Source: Herbiconiux flava (GTDB taxonomy: Bacteria > Actinomycetota > Actinomycetes > Actinomycetales > Microbacteriaceae). Taken from it: 64,000 nt of DNA. Location: contig NZ_JACCBM010000001.1 in the NCBI RefSeq assembly GCF_013409865.1, positions 3,348,001-3,412,000 on the forward strand, in the 5' to 3' direction. Numbering within the stretch: position 1 is the stretch's first letter; each line of letters opens with the position of its first letter. The notes beneath the pieces were generated by a model, which was not told the DNA's origin, searched no databases, and worked only from the letters and a program-made list of their open reading frames with translations. Below are positions 26,578-35,247 of the stretch, one piece after another. A program made the position numbers and the translations under genes.

Positions 26578-27458
26578 ACCGCTGCCCCGGCGGGGGTGGG
26601 GGTGGTGACCGCGGAGACGCGGAGGAAGTCGAGGGCCGCCGCCGCGGGCGTGCCGGACGCCGCCGTGTAGGCGACGATGCGGAGGTCGGTGCCCGCGACG
26701 GTGAAGACGTCGCAGTCGAGCTCGACGTCGCCGACGAGGTCGTTCTCGACGACCTTGCGCTCGGACTGGTGCTCGCCCACGGCGCCGCAGGCCCAGAGCC
26801 CGTTGAAGCGCGGGCTGCCGGCGAGCAGCTCGGCGACCAGGGCGTTCACGCCGCGATCGTCGGGGTACTGCCCGTGCACCCGCCGCAGGTCGCCGACGAG
26901 CGAGCACTCGAAGGCGTCGACGCCGTTGGAGCGGCTGACGATGCGGCGCTCGTGCATGATCGGGTCGGCCCCGAGGAAGTGCGAGCGCAGGAGGTTGACG
27001 CGTCCCGTCGCCGGGCGGGACGGCTCGCCGAACAGGGCACCCCAGAGGGGGCTGTAGCTGAGCAGGTCCCAGGATGCCGTGAAGACGCCGAGCGGCGTCT
27101 CACCCAGCCGGGCGATCAGCCGCTGCACCCCCGGCGGGATGTGCGTCGGCACCTCGCGGCGCGACGGGGGCAGCAGCCCGGCCACCGTGAAGAGGTGGTC
27201 GCGCTCGGCGTCGTTCAGCTGCAGGGCCCGGGCGACGGAGGCCGCCACCTGCGCCGAGGGGTGGCGGGCGCGGCCCTGCTCGAGGCGCACGACGTAGTCG
27301 ACGCTGAGGCCGGCGAGCATCGCCAGCTCCTCTCGGCGGAGGCCGGCTGCGCGGCGCGAGTCACCGGCGGGCAGGCCGACGTCGATCGGCGAGAGGCGGT
27401 CGCGCCAGGTTCGGAGGAGCTCGCCGAGCTCTCCGGCGGAGGTGGGGCAGGCATCCAT
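26568..27458 (-). CDS. MmyB-type helix-turn-helix transcriptional regulator
   Basis: A 296-residue regulator: N-terminal Xre-type HTH (LGELLRTWRDRLSP, then RRAAGLRREELAMLAGLSVDYVVRLEQGRARHPS) and a C-terminal MmyB-like PAS ligand-binding domain (about residues 105-285). This family in actinobacteria binds fatty-acid-like ligands and usually regulates a divergent dehydrogenase gene. The SDR at 27560 is divergent here, 101 bp away, and is the likely target. ATG at 27458 (MDACPTSAG) chosen because the HTH follows directly. Confidence 0.87.
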   Translation of the reverse strand: MDACPTSAGELGELLRTWRDRLSPIDVGLPAGDSRRAAGLRREELAMLAGLSVDYVVRLEQGRARHPSAQVAASVARALQLNDAERDHLFTVAGLLPPSRREVPTHIPPGVQRLIARLGETPLGVFTASWDLLSYSPLWGALFGEPSRPATGRVNLLRSHFLGADPIMHERRIVSRSNGVDAFECSLVGDLRRVHGQYPDDRGVNALVAELLAGSPRFNGLWACGAVGEHQSERKVVENDLVGDVELDCDVFTVAGTDLRIVAYTAASGTPAAAALDFLRVSAVTTPTPAGAAVDG

Positions 27459-27559
27459 TCTGCAAGTCTCGCACCGGCTCACGCCGCCAGGGTGGTACTG
27501 GCGTTCCTCCCGTCGACGGGCACCTGGCCCGACCCGGCGGGGGCGCGCAGACTCGGCGC

Positions 27560-28252
27560 ATGACAACGACACTCATCACCGGGGCCAACAAGGGCCTCGG
27601 CTACGAAACCGCCCGCCGACTCATCGAGGCGGGCCACACCGTCTGGGTCGGCTCCAGAGACCCCGAGCGCGGTCGGCGGGCAGCGGATGCGCTGGGAGCG
27701 CGATTCGTGCAGCTCGACGTCACGTCCGACTCGTCCGTCGCCGCTGCCGTCAGCACGATCGCGGGCGACGGCGGGCTCGACGTGCTGATCAACAACGCGG
27801 GGATCTCCGGGCCCATGGCGCCGATTCCCGAGCTGACCGCCGATGACGCCACCGCCGTGTACGCCACGAACGTCGTGGGGATCGTGCGGATGATCCAGGC
27901 GTTCGTTCCACTGCTCGAGCGTTCGGAGGCACCCACCATCGTGAACGTCACCAGCGGGCTCGGCTCGTTCGACGCCGTGCACGACTCCTCGCGGGTCGAG
28001 TCGCAGGTGGTCGCGCCGCTCTACACCTCGTCGAAGTCGGCGGTCACGATGCTCACCGTGCAGTTCGCGAAGGCGTACCCCGCGATCCGCATCAATGCGG
28101 CCGACCCGGGTTACACGGCGACCGACTTCAACGGGAACAGCGGGCACCAGACGGTGCAGGAGGGGACGGACGCCGTGGTCGAGCTCGCGACCCGCGGCGG
28201 CTCGGGCCCCACGGGCACCTTCGTCGACCGCTCGGGCGTCGCGCCGTTCTGA
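27560..28252 (+). CDS. Short-chain dehydrogenase/reductase under the MmyB-type regulator
   Basis: A 230-residue SDR with TLITGANKGLGYETA (residues 4-18), SRD (NADP preference suggested by Arg after the second strand), NNAGISGP, the VTSGLGS Ser and catalytic YTSSKSA. This carbonyl-reductase-like SDR is a common partner of MmyB regulators. The substrate is unknown. Confidence 0.85.
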   Translation: MTTTLITGANKGLGYETARRLIEAGHTVWVGSRDPERGRRAADALGARFVQLDVTSDSSVAAAVSTIAGDGGLDVLINNAGISGPMAPIPELTADDATAVYATNVVGIVRMIQAFVPLLERSEAPTIVNVTSGLGSFDAVHDSSRVESQVVAPLYTSSKSAVTMLTVQFAKAYPAIRINAADPGYTATDFNGNSGHQTVQEGTDAVVELATRGGSGPTGTFVDRSGVAPF

Positions 28253-28311
28253 GCGCGTGGGGCCGGCCGGCGTGCGTGCGCCGGCCGGCCGCGGTGGTCG
28301 CGCCGTTTCGC

Positions 28312-28722
28312 CTACTTCGCCGTGACGACCACGGAGAACGTCAGCGGCTGGATGCCGCCGGCCTCGTTGGTCATGGTGACCTCGGTCTCGCCCGGGCCGA
28401 CCGCGGTGACGCCGGGGTTGGTCTCGGCGCTGCCGCCGGTGGTGCCCTTCACGAAGGTGGCGACCGCGGTGTCGGCGACCTCGCCGGTGTAGCTGTCGGT
28501 CGCCAGGTCGCCCGTGGTGATGTTCAGCACCTGCCCGACCACGAGGTCGACGGTGCCACCCTGCAGGTCGTTCGCCTCCCTGGTCACGGGCGCCACGATG
28601 TCCCCGCCGATCGGCGTCGTCGGCGCCTCGGCGGGGCTCGCCGCGCATCCGCTCAGCCCGACGGCCAAGGCCGAGGCGGCGACGGTGATCACGACGGCGG
28701 CGAAGGCGCTGGTCAGTCTCAT
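28312..28722 (-). CDS. Small lipoprotein with Ig-like beta-sandwich
   Basis: A 136-residue lipoprotein: signal peptide with lipobox LSGC (Cys about residue 26), then about 100 residues of beta-rich sequence (VDLVVGQVLNITTGD, GETEVTMTNEAGGIQPLTFSVVVTAK) that read like an Ig-fold adhesin module. Probably lipid-anchored outside the membrane. No specific function recognised. Convergent with the SDR. Confidence 0.7.
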   Translation of the reverse strand: MRLTSAFAAVVITVAASALAVGLSGCAASPAEAPTTPIGGDIVAPVTREANDLQGGTVDLVVGQVLNITTGDLATDSYTGEVADTAVATFVKGTTGGSAETNPGVTAVGPGETEVTMTNEAGGIQPLTFSVVVTAK

Positions 28723-28796
28723 GGCGCCAGTATCCCAGCCCGCCGCCTCCCCCTCCATCACGATCCGGCAACGCACCCGAACGGGGGTGGCCGACC

Positions 28797-30395
28797 TCAG
28801 AGGGCGCCGGAGGCGGCGCGGAGGGTGACGGCGGGGGTGCCGTCGAAGACGAGGAGGCGGTCGGCGAGCTTGTCGACGAAGAAGCGGTCGTGCGAGACCA
28901 CGAGCACCGCCCCCGGGAAGTGCGTCAGCGCCCGCTCCATCACCTGCGTGCTGGTGATGTCGAGGTGGTTGGTCGGCTCGTCGAGCACGATCACGGCGGC
29001 TCCTGAGAGCAGGCACTGCGCGATCGCGACCCGCGCGCGCTGGCCGCCCGAGAGGGTGCCGATCTTCTGCTTCAGTTCCGCCTCCGAGAACTGCAGCATC
29101 GCGAGGAAGCGCCCCACGCTCTTCTTCGTCGCCGAGAACGCCAGCGAGTCGGGGTAGGCGTTGACCGCGTGCCCCACGGTGTCGGTGAGGTCGAGCGCGG
29201 CGTACACGTGGTTGTACGAGACGAACCGCGCGCCCTTCGCCCACCTCACCTGCCCGCTGTCGGCCTCGGTCTCGCCCGTCAGCACGTCGAGCAGCGTCGA
29301 CTTGCCCGAGCCGTTCGAGCCCACGACGGCCACGCGGTCGCCGCGATGCAGGCTGAACGTGACGTCGGTGAAGAGCGGATGCCCGCCGAACCCCTTGCTC
29401 AGCCGCACCACCTCGAGCAGGTCGTTGCTCACGCGCAGACCGCTGTAGATGTCCGTGATGATCTGGTCGATCGGCCGCGGCGCCTGCTTCTTCTTGATGT
29501 CGGCGAGCCGCCGGGCGACGAAGGAGTCGTCCGAGCGGTTGCGCGCCGCCTCGCGCCGGGCGGCGGAGGCGGCCTGCTCGTAGGCGAGCAGCTCCTCCTC
29601 GTGGGCGAACTGCCGCTCCAGCATCCGGAGCCGGGACTGCTTGGCGTGCACGTAGGCCGCGTAATCGCCCTCGTACTCCTGCAGCCGGTGGTTCTCGATC
29701 TCGACGATCCGCGTGACGACCCCGTCGAGGAACTGCCGGTCGTGCGAGACGACGAGCACCGCGCCCTGGTAGCGGCCGAGCCAGGTCTCGACCCAGCGCA
29801 CCCCGTCGAGGTCGAGGAAGTTCGTCGGCTCGTCGAGCAGCAGCACGTCGGGCGCCTGCACGAGGATCTGCGCCAGCGCCGCCCGGTTGCGCCAGCCACC
29901 CGAGAGACGGTCGACGGGCAGCTCGCGGCGCGACTCGTCGAAGCCGAGGCTGGTGAGCACGGTGTCGATCGTGTTCTCGTACGACCAGCCGTCGATCGCG
30001 TCCATGCGCTCGAACAGCTCACCCTGCTCGGTCAGCAGGGCGGTCATCCGCTCGTCGTCCACCGGCTGGGCGAGCTGCTCGCCGATCGTGTCGAGCCGGG
30101 CCTGCGTCTCGTGCACGGCGGCGAAGTGGTCGCCGAGAATGCTCCGGATGCTCCGGTCGCCATCGAGCTCCGAGAACTGGGAGAAGTAGCCGATCGTGGT
30201 GCCGAGCGTGACGTCGACGCTGCCCGAAGACGGCTCGATGCGCCCCAGCACGAGCTCGAGGAACGTGGTCTTGCCCGTTCCGTTCTTGCCGATCAGGCCG
30301 ACCCGGTCGCCGCCGCGGAGCTTCAGGAACGCCTCGCGCAGCACCGTGCGCCCGTCGAACTCGATGCTCACGTCGTTCAGGCGGATCAGGCTCAC
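28797..30395 (-). CDS. ABC-F family ATP-binding protein
   Basis: A 532-residue soluble ABC-F protein with two ATPase domains and no membrane helices. Domain 1: GKNGTGKTT (about residue 36), LSGGWRNR, LLLDEPTNFLD. A charged helical linker (about 230-290) follows. Domain 2: GSNGSGKST, LSGGQRAR, VLDEPTNHLD. ABC-F proteins act on ribosomes, as translation factors or antibiotic-resistance proteins; which applies here cannot be read from sequence. Start is GTG at 30395 (MSLIRLNDV). Confidence 0.9.
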   Translation of the reverse strand: MSLIRLNDVSIEFDGRTVLREAFLKLRGGDRVGLIGKNGTGKTTFLELVLGRIEPSSGSVDVTLGTTIGYFSQFSELDGDRSIRSILGDHFAAVHETQARLDTIGEQLAQPVDDERMTALLTEQGELFERMDAIDGWSYENTIDTVLTSLGFDESRRELPVDRLSGGWRNRAALAQILVQAPDVLLLDEPTNFLDLDGVRWVETWLGRYQGAVLVVSHDRQFLDGVVTRIVEIENHRLQEYEGDYAAYVHAKQSRLRMLERQFAHEEELLAYEQAASAARREAARNRSDDSFVARRLADIKKKQAPRPIDQIITDIYSGLRVSNDLLEVVRLSKGFGGHPLFTDVTFSLHRGDRVAVVGSNGSGKSTLLDVLTGETEADSGQVRWAKGARFVSYNHVYAALDLTDTVGHAVNAYPDSLAFSATKKSVGRFLAMLQFSEAELKQKIGTLSGGQRARVAIAQCLLSGAAVIVLDEPTNHLDITSTQVMERALTHFPGAVLVVSHDRFFVDKLADRLLVFDGTPAVTLRAASGAL

Positions 30396-30480
30396 GGATG
30401 CTCGTTCTGTCGCGGTCGGTGCCGGCCTCCTGGCCGACGCCCCAGCCTACGTGCTGCCACCGACGCCCATCTTCGGACGG

Positions 30481-30840
30481 TCAGCGCTGCAGCCAGGCGA
30501 GCGCCTCGGCGCGTTCGGCGGTGCCGAACACCTCCACGTCGGCGTGGATGAAGTGGCGCGCCGTCTTCGCGAGGGTGCGCAGCCACCCCTGGTCGGTGAG
30601 CAGGGCGGCGCGGCGCACCTTCTTCTCCAGTCCGGCCGAGCGGAGGTCCTCCCAGAGCGCCTTCGGCTCGATCCCGCCGAGGTCGATGTCGCCGTAGACG
30701 GCCAGCAGGTCGGCCGGGTCGTTGGCGTCGAGGAATGCCTCGAGCTGATCGCGCAGGGCCTCGAACTCCCCGGCGGTGAGGGCGCCCGAGTAGGTGATCT
30801 CGAAGATGTGGGTGTCGGGCAGCTGGTTTCCGGTGAGCAT
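30481..30840 (-). CDS. SpoIIAA-like (STAS-fold) protein
   Basis: A 119-residue single-domain protein of the SpoIIAA-like/DUF3478 type: THIFEITYSGALTAGEFEAL, LLAVYGDI, then RRAALLTDQGWLRTLAK and DVEVFGTAERAEALAWL at the end, the typical secondary-structure order of that family. Some relatives bind lipids or act in stress responses; the function here is unknown. Follows the UDG-family gene by 41 bp on the same strand. Confidence 0.78.
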   Translation of the reverse strand: MLTGNQLPDTHIFEITYSGALTAGEFEALRDQLEAFLDANDPADLLAVYGDIDLGGIEPKALWEDLRSAGLEKKVRRAALLTDQGWLRTLAKTARHFIHADVEVFGTAERAEALAWLQR

Positions 30841-30881
30841 GGGGCCATCCTGCCGCCGCTTCGCCGCGAAGTGGTTGTGAA

Positions 30882-31478
30882 TCAGGCGGGCGGGTCGTTC
30901 GGGGAGCGATCCAGGGCGTCGCGCACGAGCGCCGCGAGACGGGGCGTCGTCTCGGCCTCGAACCAGGGGTTGCGCATCCGCCAGCCCTGCGTGAGCGGGG
31001 AGGGGTGCACGATCGGGAAGAGCGGCAGGTACGTCGGTGCGGCGCGCACCGTGTCGGTGAGGGTGCGGCCGCGTCGCGGGCCGAGGTAGAGGCGCTGGGC
31101 GTGGGCGCCGATCAGGATCGTCAGCCGCACCTCGGTGAGCGCGGGCAGGATGCGCGGGTGCCACTCCTCGGCGAAGCCCCGCCGGGGCGGCTGATCGCCC
31201 GAGGCCGCCTTGCCCGGGTAGTAGAAGTCCATCGGCACGATCGCGAGGTTCGCGGGGTCGTAGAACTCGGCGTCGGTCATCCCGAGCCAGGAGCGCAGGC
31301 GCACCCCGCTGGCGTCGTTCCACGGGATGCCCGTCTCCTGCGCCTTGCGCCCCGGAGCCTGGCTGATGATCAGCACGCGGGACTCGGGGGAACCCACGAC
31401 GAGGGGCTGCCATCCGGCCGCGGTGGCCCAGGCGTTCGAGGGATGCGCGGCGACCTCGGTGCGCAGGTCGTCGAGCAC
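30882..31478 (-). CDS. Uracil-DNA glycosylase-family protein
   Basis: A 198-residue UDG-superfamily protein. Motif A appears as VLIISQAPGRKAQETGIPWNDASG (about residues 35-58), with Asn in the loop, and motif B as HPSPLTQGW near residue 160. Members of this branch are poorly characterised and may act on other damaged bases. Start: GTG 31478 has GGGGAA 6 nt upstream; a second GTG at 31484 is too close to that site. Confidence 0.8.
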   Translation of the reverse strand: MLDDLRTEVAAHPSNAWATAAGWQPLVVGSPESRVLIISQAPGRKAQETGIPWNDASGVRLRSWLGMTDAEFYDPANLAIVPMDFYYPGKAASGDQPPRRGFAEEWHPRILPALTEVRLTILIGAHAQRLYLGPRRGRTLTDTVRAAPTYLPLFPIVHPSPLTQGWRMRNPWFEAETTPRLAALVRDALDRSPNDPPA

Positions 31479-31565
31479 GGTCACTTCCCCAGTGTGCCAC
31501 CGGCCGGGCGGGGTAGCGTCGAGCATCCGGGGCCTTCTTCGAGGTGGCTCGGGCTCGACGAGAGG

Positions 31566-31901
31566 ATGCGCGTGACCGACGACGAGCGCTGGTTGGTGGT
31601 GAACGGGCGGCGGTGGCGGCGCACCGACCCGTGCCTGCCCGAGGACGTCGCGGCGGCCCTGCGCTCCCACCTCGGCCGGGGGCGCAGCGCGGTCGGGGCG
31701 GGGAAGCGCAGCGGCGACGACGAGCGGGTGGCGGATGCGCGGCGGCGCGTCGGGCTCGCGAAGCACGGTCTCGGCGAGCGCGGGCCGCGGTGGTGGGAGC
31801 AGCCGGAGCCCGAGCGCATCGAGCGGGCGCGCGCGGCGCTGCGGGAGCTCGAGGCGCTGGATGCCACGGACGGCCACGACGACCGACCCGCCGCATCGTG
31901 A
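31566..31901 (+). CDS. Small conserved actinobacterial protein (often named Tol biopolymer transporter-like)
   Basis: A 111-residue basic, helical protein: DERWLVVNGRRWRRTDPCLPEDV, then LRSHLGRGRSAVG and ARRRVGLAKHGLGERGPRWWE. This is a widespread small family in actinobacteria and proteobacteria, commonly annotated as a biopolymer transporter Tol without evidence. It has no signal peptide or membrane helix, so that name is doubtful. Start is ATG 31566, or GTG 31572, which fits the GAGAGG site better. Confidence 0.7.
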   Translation: MRVTDDERWLVVNGRRWRRTDPCLPEDVAAALRSHLGRGRSAVGAGKRSGDDERVADARRRVGLAKHGLGERGPRWWEQPEPERIERARAALRELEALDATDGHDDRPAAS

Positions 31902-31949
31902 GGTCGAGGGGGCAGGCGGCTGTCGGCGGCCGGGCGTAGCGTCGAGGAC

Positions 31950-32993
31950 ATGAAGGCACTCCAGTACACGCGAATCGGCTCCCACCCCGAGATCGTCGAG
32001 ATCCCGAAACCCGCACCCGGCCCCGGCCAGGTGCTGCTCAAGGTCACCGCTGCGGGCGTGTGCCACTCCGACGAGTTCGTGATGGGCCTGTCGGAGGAGG
32101 AGTACACGGGCGGCGGCTACCCGCTGCCCCTCACCCTCGGACACGAGGGCGCCGGCATCGTGGAGGAGCTCGGCGAGGGCGTCGAGCACCTCTCGGTCGG
32201 CGACGCGGTGGCGGTCTACGGCCCCTGGGGCTGCGGCCGCTGCCAGAAGTGCGCCGAGGGAAAAGAGAACTACTGCCTGAACGCCGCCGCCGAGGGCATC
32301 AAGCCGCCCGGGCTCGGCGCGCCGGGCTCCATGGCGGAGTACATGCTCGTCGACGACGCCCGGCACCTCGTGCCGCTCGGCGACCTCGACCCGGTGCAGA
32401 ACGTCTCGCTCACCGACGCGGGCCTCACGCCGTACCACGCCATCAAGACCTCACTGCCGAAGCTCGGCGCCGGCTCCTTCGCCGTCGTCATCGGCACGGG
32501 CGGGCTCGGGCACGTGGCCATCCAGATCCTGCGGGCGCTCAGCGGCGCCACGGTGATCGCGCTCGACGTGAACGACGAGAAGCTCGCCCTCGCGAAGGAG
32601 GTCGGCGCGCATCACACGGTGATCAGCGACGCCTCGGCGGCCGAGGAGATCCGCCGCCTCACCGGTGGACGGGGCGCGAATGCGGTGTTCGACTTCGTCG
32701 GCGCCGAGCCCACCATCGCCACCGCGGTCGCGTCGGCCGCGACGGAGGCCGACGTCACGATCGTCGGCATCGGCGGCGGCACCGCCCACGTCGGCTTCGG
32801 CTCGATCGCCTACGACGCGGCGCTGCGCGTGCCCTACTGGGGCACCCGCGCCGAGCTCATCGAGGTGCTCGAGCTGGCCCGCTCGGGGCAGGTGAGCGTC
32901 GAGGTGCAGCGCTACTCGCTCGACGACGGGCCGAAGGCCTACGAGGCGCTGGCGGCAGGCACGGTGCGCGGGCGCGCGGTCATCGTTCCGTGA
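31950..32993 (+). CDS. Zinc-dependent NAD alcohol dehydrogenase (medium-chain family)
   Basis: A 347-residue MDR protein. Catalytic zinc ligands are in AAGVCHSDEF and GHEGAG. The four structural-zinc cysteines are in WGCGRCQKCAEGKENYC. The coenzyme loop GTGGLGHVAIQ is followed by Asp in ALDVNDEKL (NAD). The sequence is close to the actinobacterial ADH-A type that oxidises a wide range of secondary alcohols. TAGCGT stands 7 nt before the ATG. Confidence 0.9.
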   Translation: MKALQYTRIGSHPEIVEIPKPAPGPGQVLLKVTAAGVCHSDEFVMGLSEEEYTGGGYPLPLTLGHEGAGIVEELGEGVEHLSVGDAVAVYGPWGCGRCQKCAEGKENYCLNAAAEGIKPPGLGAPGSMAEYMLVDDARHLVPLGDLDPVQNVSLTDAGLTPYHAIKTSLPKLGAGSFAVVIGTGGLGHVAIQILRALSGATVIALDVNDEKLALAKEVGAHHTVISDASAAEEIRRLTGGRGANAVFDFVGAEPTIATAVASAATEADVTIVGIGGGTAHVGFGSIAYDAALRVPYWGTRAELIEVLELARSGQVSVEVQRYSLDDGPKAYEALAAGTVRGRAVIVP

Positions 32994-33036
32994 CCCCGGG
33001 CCGCCGCCGCGGCGGGCTGCGTGCGAGGCTGGTGCG

Positions 33037-33831
33037 ATGACCGACGACATCGCCATGTACCTCCGCGCCTACGACGAGCAGCTGCGCGGCGACGCCGAGA
33101 CACCGAGTGCCGTGCACGTCGAGCGGCTCGGCCCGCTGCGGCTCGTCACCTTCGCGGGCGGCCGCGGCTTCATCAGCTACCGCGATCTCGGCGGGGCCGA
33201 CGAGGCGGCGATCCGGGCGATGGTTCCGGATGCTCTGCAGCACCTCACCGCCGACCCCGCCATCCGGCGCGTGGAGTGGAAGACCCGCGGCCACGACGAC
33301 GCCCCGGGCCTCCACGAGGCGCTGCTCGCGGCTGGCTTCGAGGCCGAGGATCCCGAGTCGATCGTGGTCGGCCCGCTCGAGGCCCTCGCGGCGCTCTCCC
33401 CCGAGCCGCCCGTCGGGGTGACGGTGCGCAGGGTGACCGAGGAGTCCGAGGTGCGCGCGATGAGCGCGGCGGTCGACGAGGCCTTCGGTGAGGAGGTCGA
33501 CACGGCCATCGCCGACGCACTGGTGGCTCGCCTCGCCCGTGGCGACGGCATGGAGCTCTGGGTCGCCGAGGCCGACGGGCGCATGGTCGGCGGCGGGCGC
33601 CTCGAACCGGTGGCCGGCACCGAGTTCGTCGGCATCTGGGGCGGCGCCGTGCTGCCGGCCTACCGCGGCCGGGGCATCTACCGCGCGCTGACGGCGTCCC
33701 GCGCCCGATCGGCCCTCGCCCGGGGCGCGCGGCTCGTCCACAGCGACAGCACCGAGTACTCCCGGCCCATCCTGGAGCGGTCGGGCCTCGTGAAGGTGTC
33801 CACCACCACGCCCTATCGCTGGGTGCGCTGA
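33037..33831 (+). CDS. GNAT-family N-acetyltransferase
   Basis: A 264-residue protein with an N-terminal GNAT-like half of low similarity and a C-terminal GNAT domain (about residues 125-245). Acetyl-CoA site: GIWGGAVLPAYRGRGIYRALTASR, containing the Q/RxxGxG/A motif (RGRGIY). Substrate unknown. Follows the alcohol dehydrogenase by 43 bp on the same strand. Confidence 0.85.
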   Translation: MTDDIAMYLRAYDEQLRGDAETPSAVHVERLGPLRLVTFAGGRGFISYRDLGGADEAAIRAMVPDALQHLTADPAIRRVEWKTRGHDDAPGLHEALLAAGFEAEDPESIVVGPLEALAALSPEPPVGVTVRRVTEESEVRAMSAAVDEAFGEEVDTAIADALVARLARGDGMELWVAEADGRMVGGGRLEPVAGTEFVGIWGGAVLPAYRGRGIYRALTASRARSALARGARLVHSDSTEYSRPILERSGLVKVSTTTPYRWVR

Positions 33832-33864
33832 CAGGGGGTCGTCGGGACTGTCTAGGCTGGCCCG

Positions 33865-34581
33865 ATGGCCACAGTCATCCTCGTGCGGCACGGACGCACC
33901 ACCGCCAACGCCTCCGGACTGCTCGCGGGGCGCACCCCGGGCGTGCGCCTCGACGAGGTCGGGCAGGAGCAGGCCGCCCGCACAGCCGAGCGGCTCGCCG
34001 TCGTGCCGCTGGTCGCCGTCGTCTCGAGCCCGCTGGAGCGATGCCGGCAGACGGCGACGAGCATCCTGGACCGGCAGGTCGGCGGAGCGGCCGGGGCCGG
34101 CGCGCGGCCAGGTGAGCTGCGCATCGAGGACGATCTCACCGAGTGCGACTACGGCGACTGGCAGGGCCGCACGCTGAAGGAGCTGGCGAGCGAGCCGCTC
34201 TGGTCGGTCGTGCAGCGCCAACCCTCGGCCGTCACCTTCCCGGGCGGGGAGTCGATGGCGACGATGCAGCTGCGCGGGGCGTCCGCGGTGCGGCGGCTCG
34301 ACGCGGCGTTCGAGGCCGAGCACGGCCCCGGCGCGGTGTGGGTCGCGGTGAGCCACGGCGACATCATCAAGGGCATCCTGGCCGACGCGCTCGGCATGCA
34401 CCTCGACCTCTTCCAGCGCATCAGCGTGAGTCCCGCCTCCGTCTCGATCGTGCGCTACGGCGCCGACCGGCCCGACGTGGTGGCGACCAACACCGAGGCC
34501 GGCGAGCTGGGCTGGCTGGCGGCCGCCCCGCCCATGGCCGACGCGCCGGTCGGCGGCGGCGCCGGCAACGCGCCGGTCTGA
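33865..34581 (+). CDS. Histidine phosphatase (MSMEG_4193-type phosphomutase-like)
   Basis: A 238-residue histidine-phosphatase-family protein with the catalytic LVRHGRTTAN motif (residues 6-15), Arg in SSPLERCRQT, Glu in LTECDYGDWQG, and the second His in AVSHGDIIKG. It is the first gene of a conserved actinobacterial trio (phosphatase, DUF3090, SCO1664-like). A TAGGCT box 6 nt before the ATG points to leaderless transcription. Confidence 0.88.
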   Translation: MATVILVRHGRTTANASGLLAGRTPGVRLDEVGQEQAARTAERLAVVPLVAVVSSPLERCRQTATSILDRQVGGAAGAGARPGELRIEDDLTECDYGDWQGRTLKELASEPLWSVVQRQPSAVTFPGGESMATMQLRGASAVRRLDAAFEAEHGPGAVWVAVSHGDIIKGILADALGMHLDLFQRISVSPASVSIVRYGADRPDVVATNTEAGELGWLAAAPPMADAPVGGGAGNAPV

Positions 34582-34602
34582 CCTGCGGAGCGCGAGCGCG
34601 GA

Positions 34603-34636
34603 GTCGGATCGGAGCAGGGAGTCCGACCGGATCCGA
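34603..34636 (+). terminator. Inverted repeat after the phosphatase gene
   Basis: TCGGATC (34604-34610) pairs with GATCCGA (34630-34636); a competing pairing GTCGGA (34603-34608) with TCCGAC (34622-34627) is also possible. Located between the phosphatase stop and the DUF3090 promoter. No T-run. Confidence 0.35.
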
Positions 34637-34669
34637 GCGGCACGGGCATCCGGTCAATAAAATAGGTGC

Positions 34670-35245
34670 ATGCCCACAATCGTTCACGACTTCGCCTGGC
34701 CCGACCGCGTCGTGGTCGGCACCGTCGGCCACCCGGGGTCGCGCACCTTCTACCTGCAGGCCCGCACCGGCGCGCAGCTCGTGAGCGTCGCGCTCGAGAA
34801 GGAGCAGTCGGCGGTGCTCGCCGAGAAGATCGACGAGATCCTCGACGAGCTGATGGTGAACGACGGCAACCGCTTCAGCGTGCCGAGCACCATCCCGGTC
34901 GAGCTGGTCGACAACGAGCCGCTCGAGCCGGTGTTCGAGCAGTTCCGCGCGGGGGCGATGGGGCTCGGGTGGGACCCGACGACGGCCCAGCTCGTGGTCG
35001 AGGCGTACCCGCTCATCGAGGCCGAGCCCGTCCCCGACGACCCGGCGGCCGAGCTCGAGTGGGAGACCGGCGAGCCGATGATCGAGCCCGCCGAGCTGCT
35101 GGTGGTGCGGATGCCCGTGGGCACCGCTCGCGCGTTCGCCAAGCGCACCCGGGAGATCGTCGGCGCGGGCCGACCCCTCTGCCCGCTCTGCGGCAGCCCG
35201 ATGGACCCGGAGGGCCACGTCTGCCCCGTCGGCGACGACGTCTGA
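34670..35245 (+). CDS. DUF3090 family protein
   Basis: A 191-residue protein of unknown function: the start MPTIVHDFAWPDRVVVGTVG is typical, and the C-terminus has a zinc-ribbon-like CPLCGSP...GHVCPVG, as expected for DUF3090. The ATG lies 6 nt after a TAAAAT box (34658-34663), so the message should be leaderless. 2 bp separate its stop from the GTG of the SCO1664-like gene. Confidence 0.9.
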   Translation: MPTIVHDFAWPDRVVVGTVGHPGSRTFYLQARTGAQLVSVALEKEQSAVLAEKIDEILDELMVNDGNRFSVPSTIPVELVDNEPLEPVFEQFRAGAMGLGWDPTTAQLVVEAYPLIEAEPVPDDPAAELEWETGEPMIEPAELLVVRMPVGTARAFAKRTREIVGAGRPLCPLCGSPMDPEGHVCPVGDDV

Positions 35246-35247
35246 CC

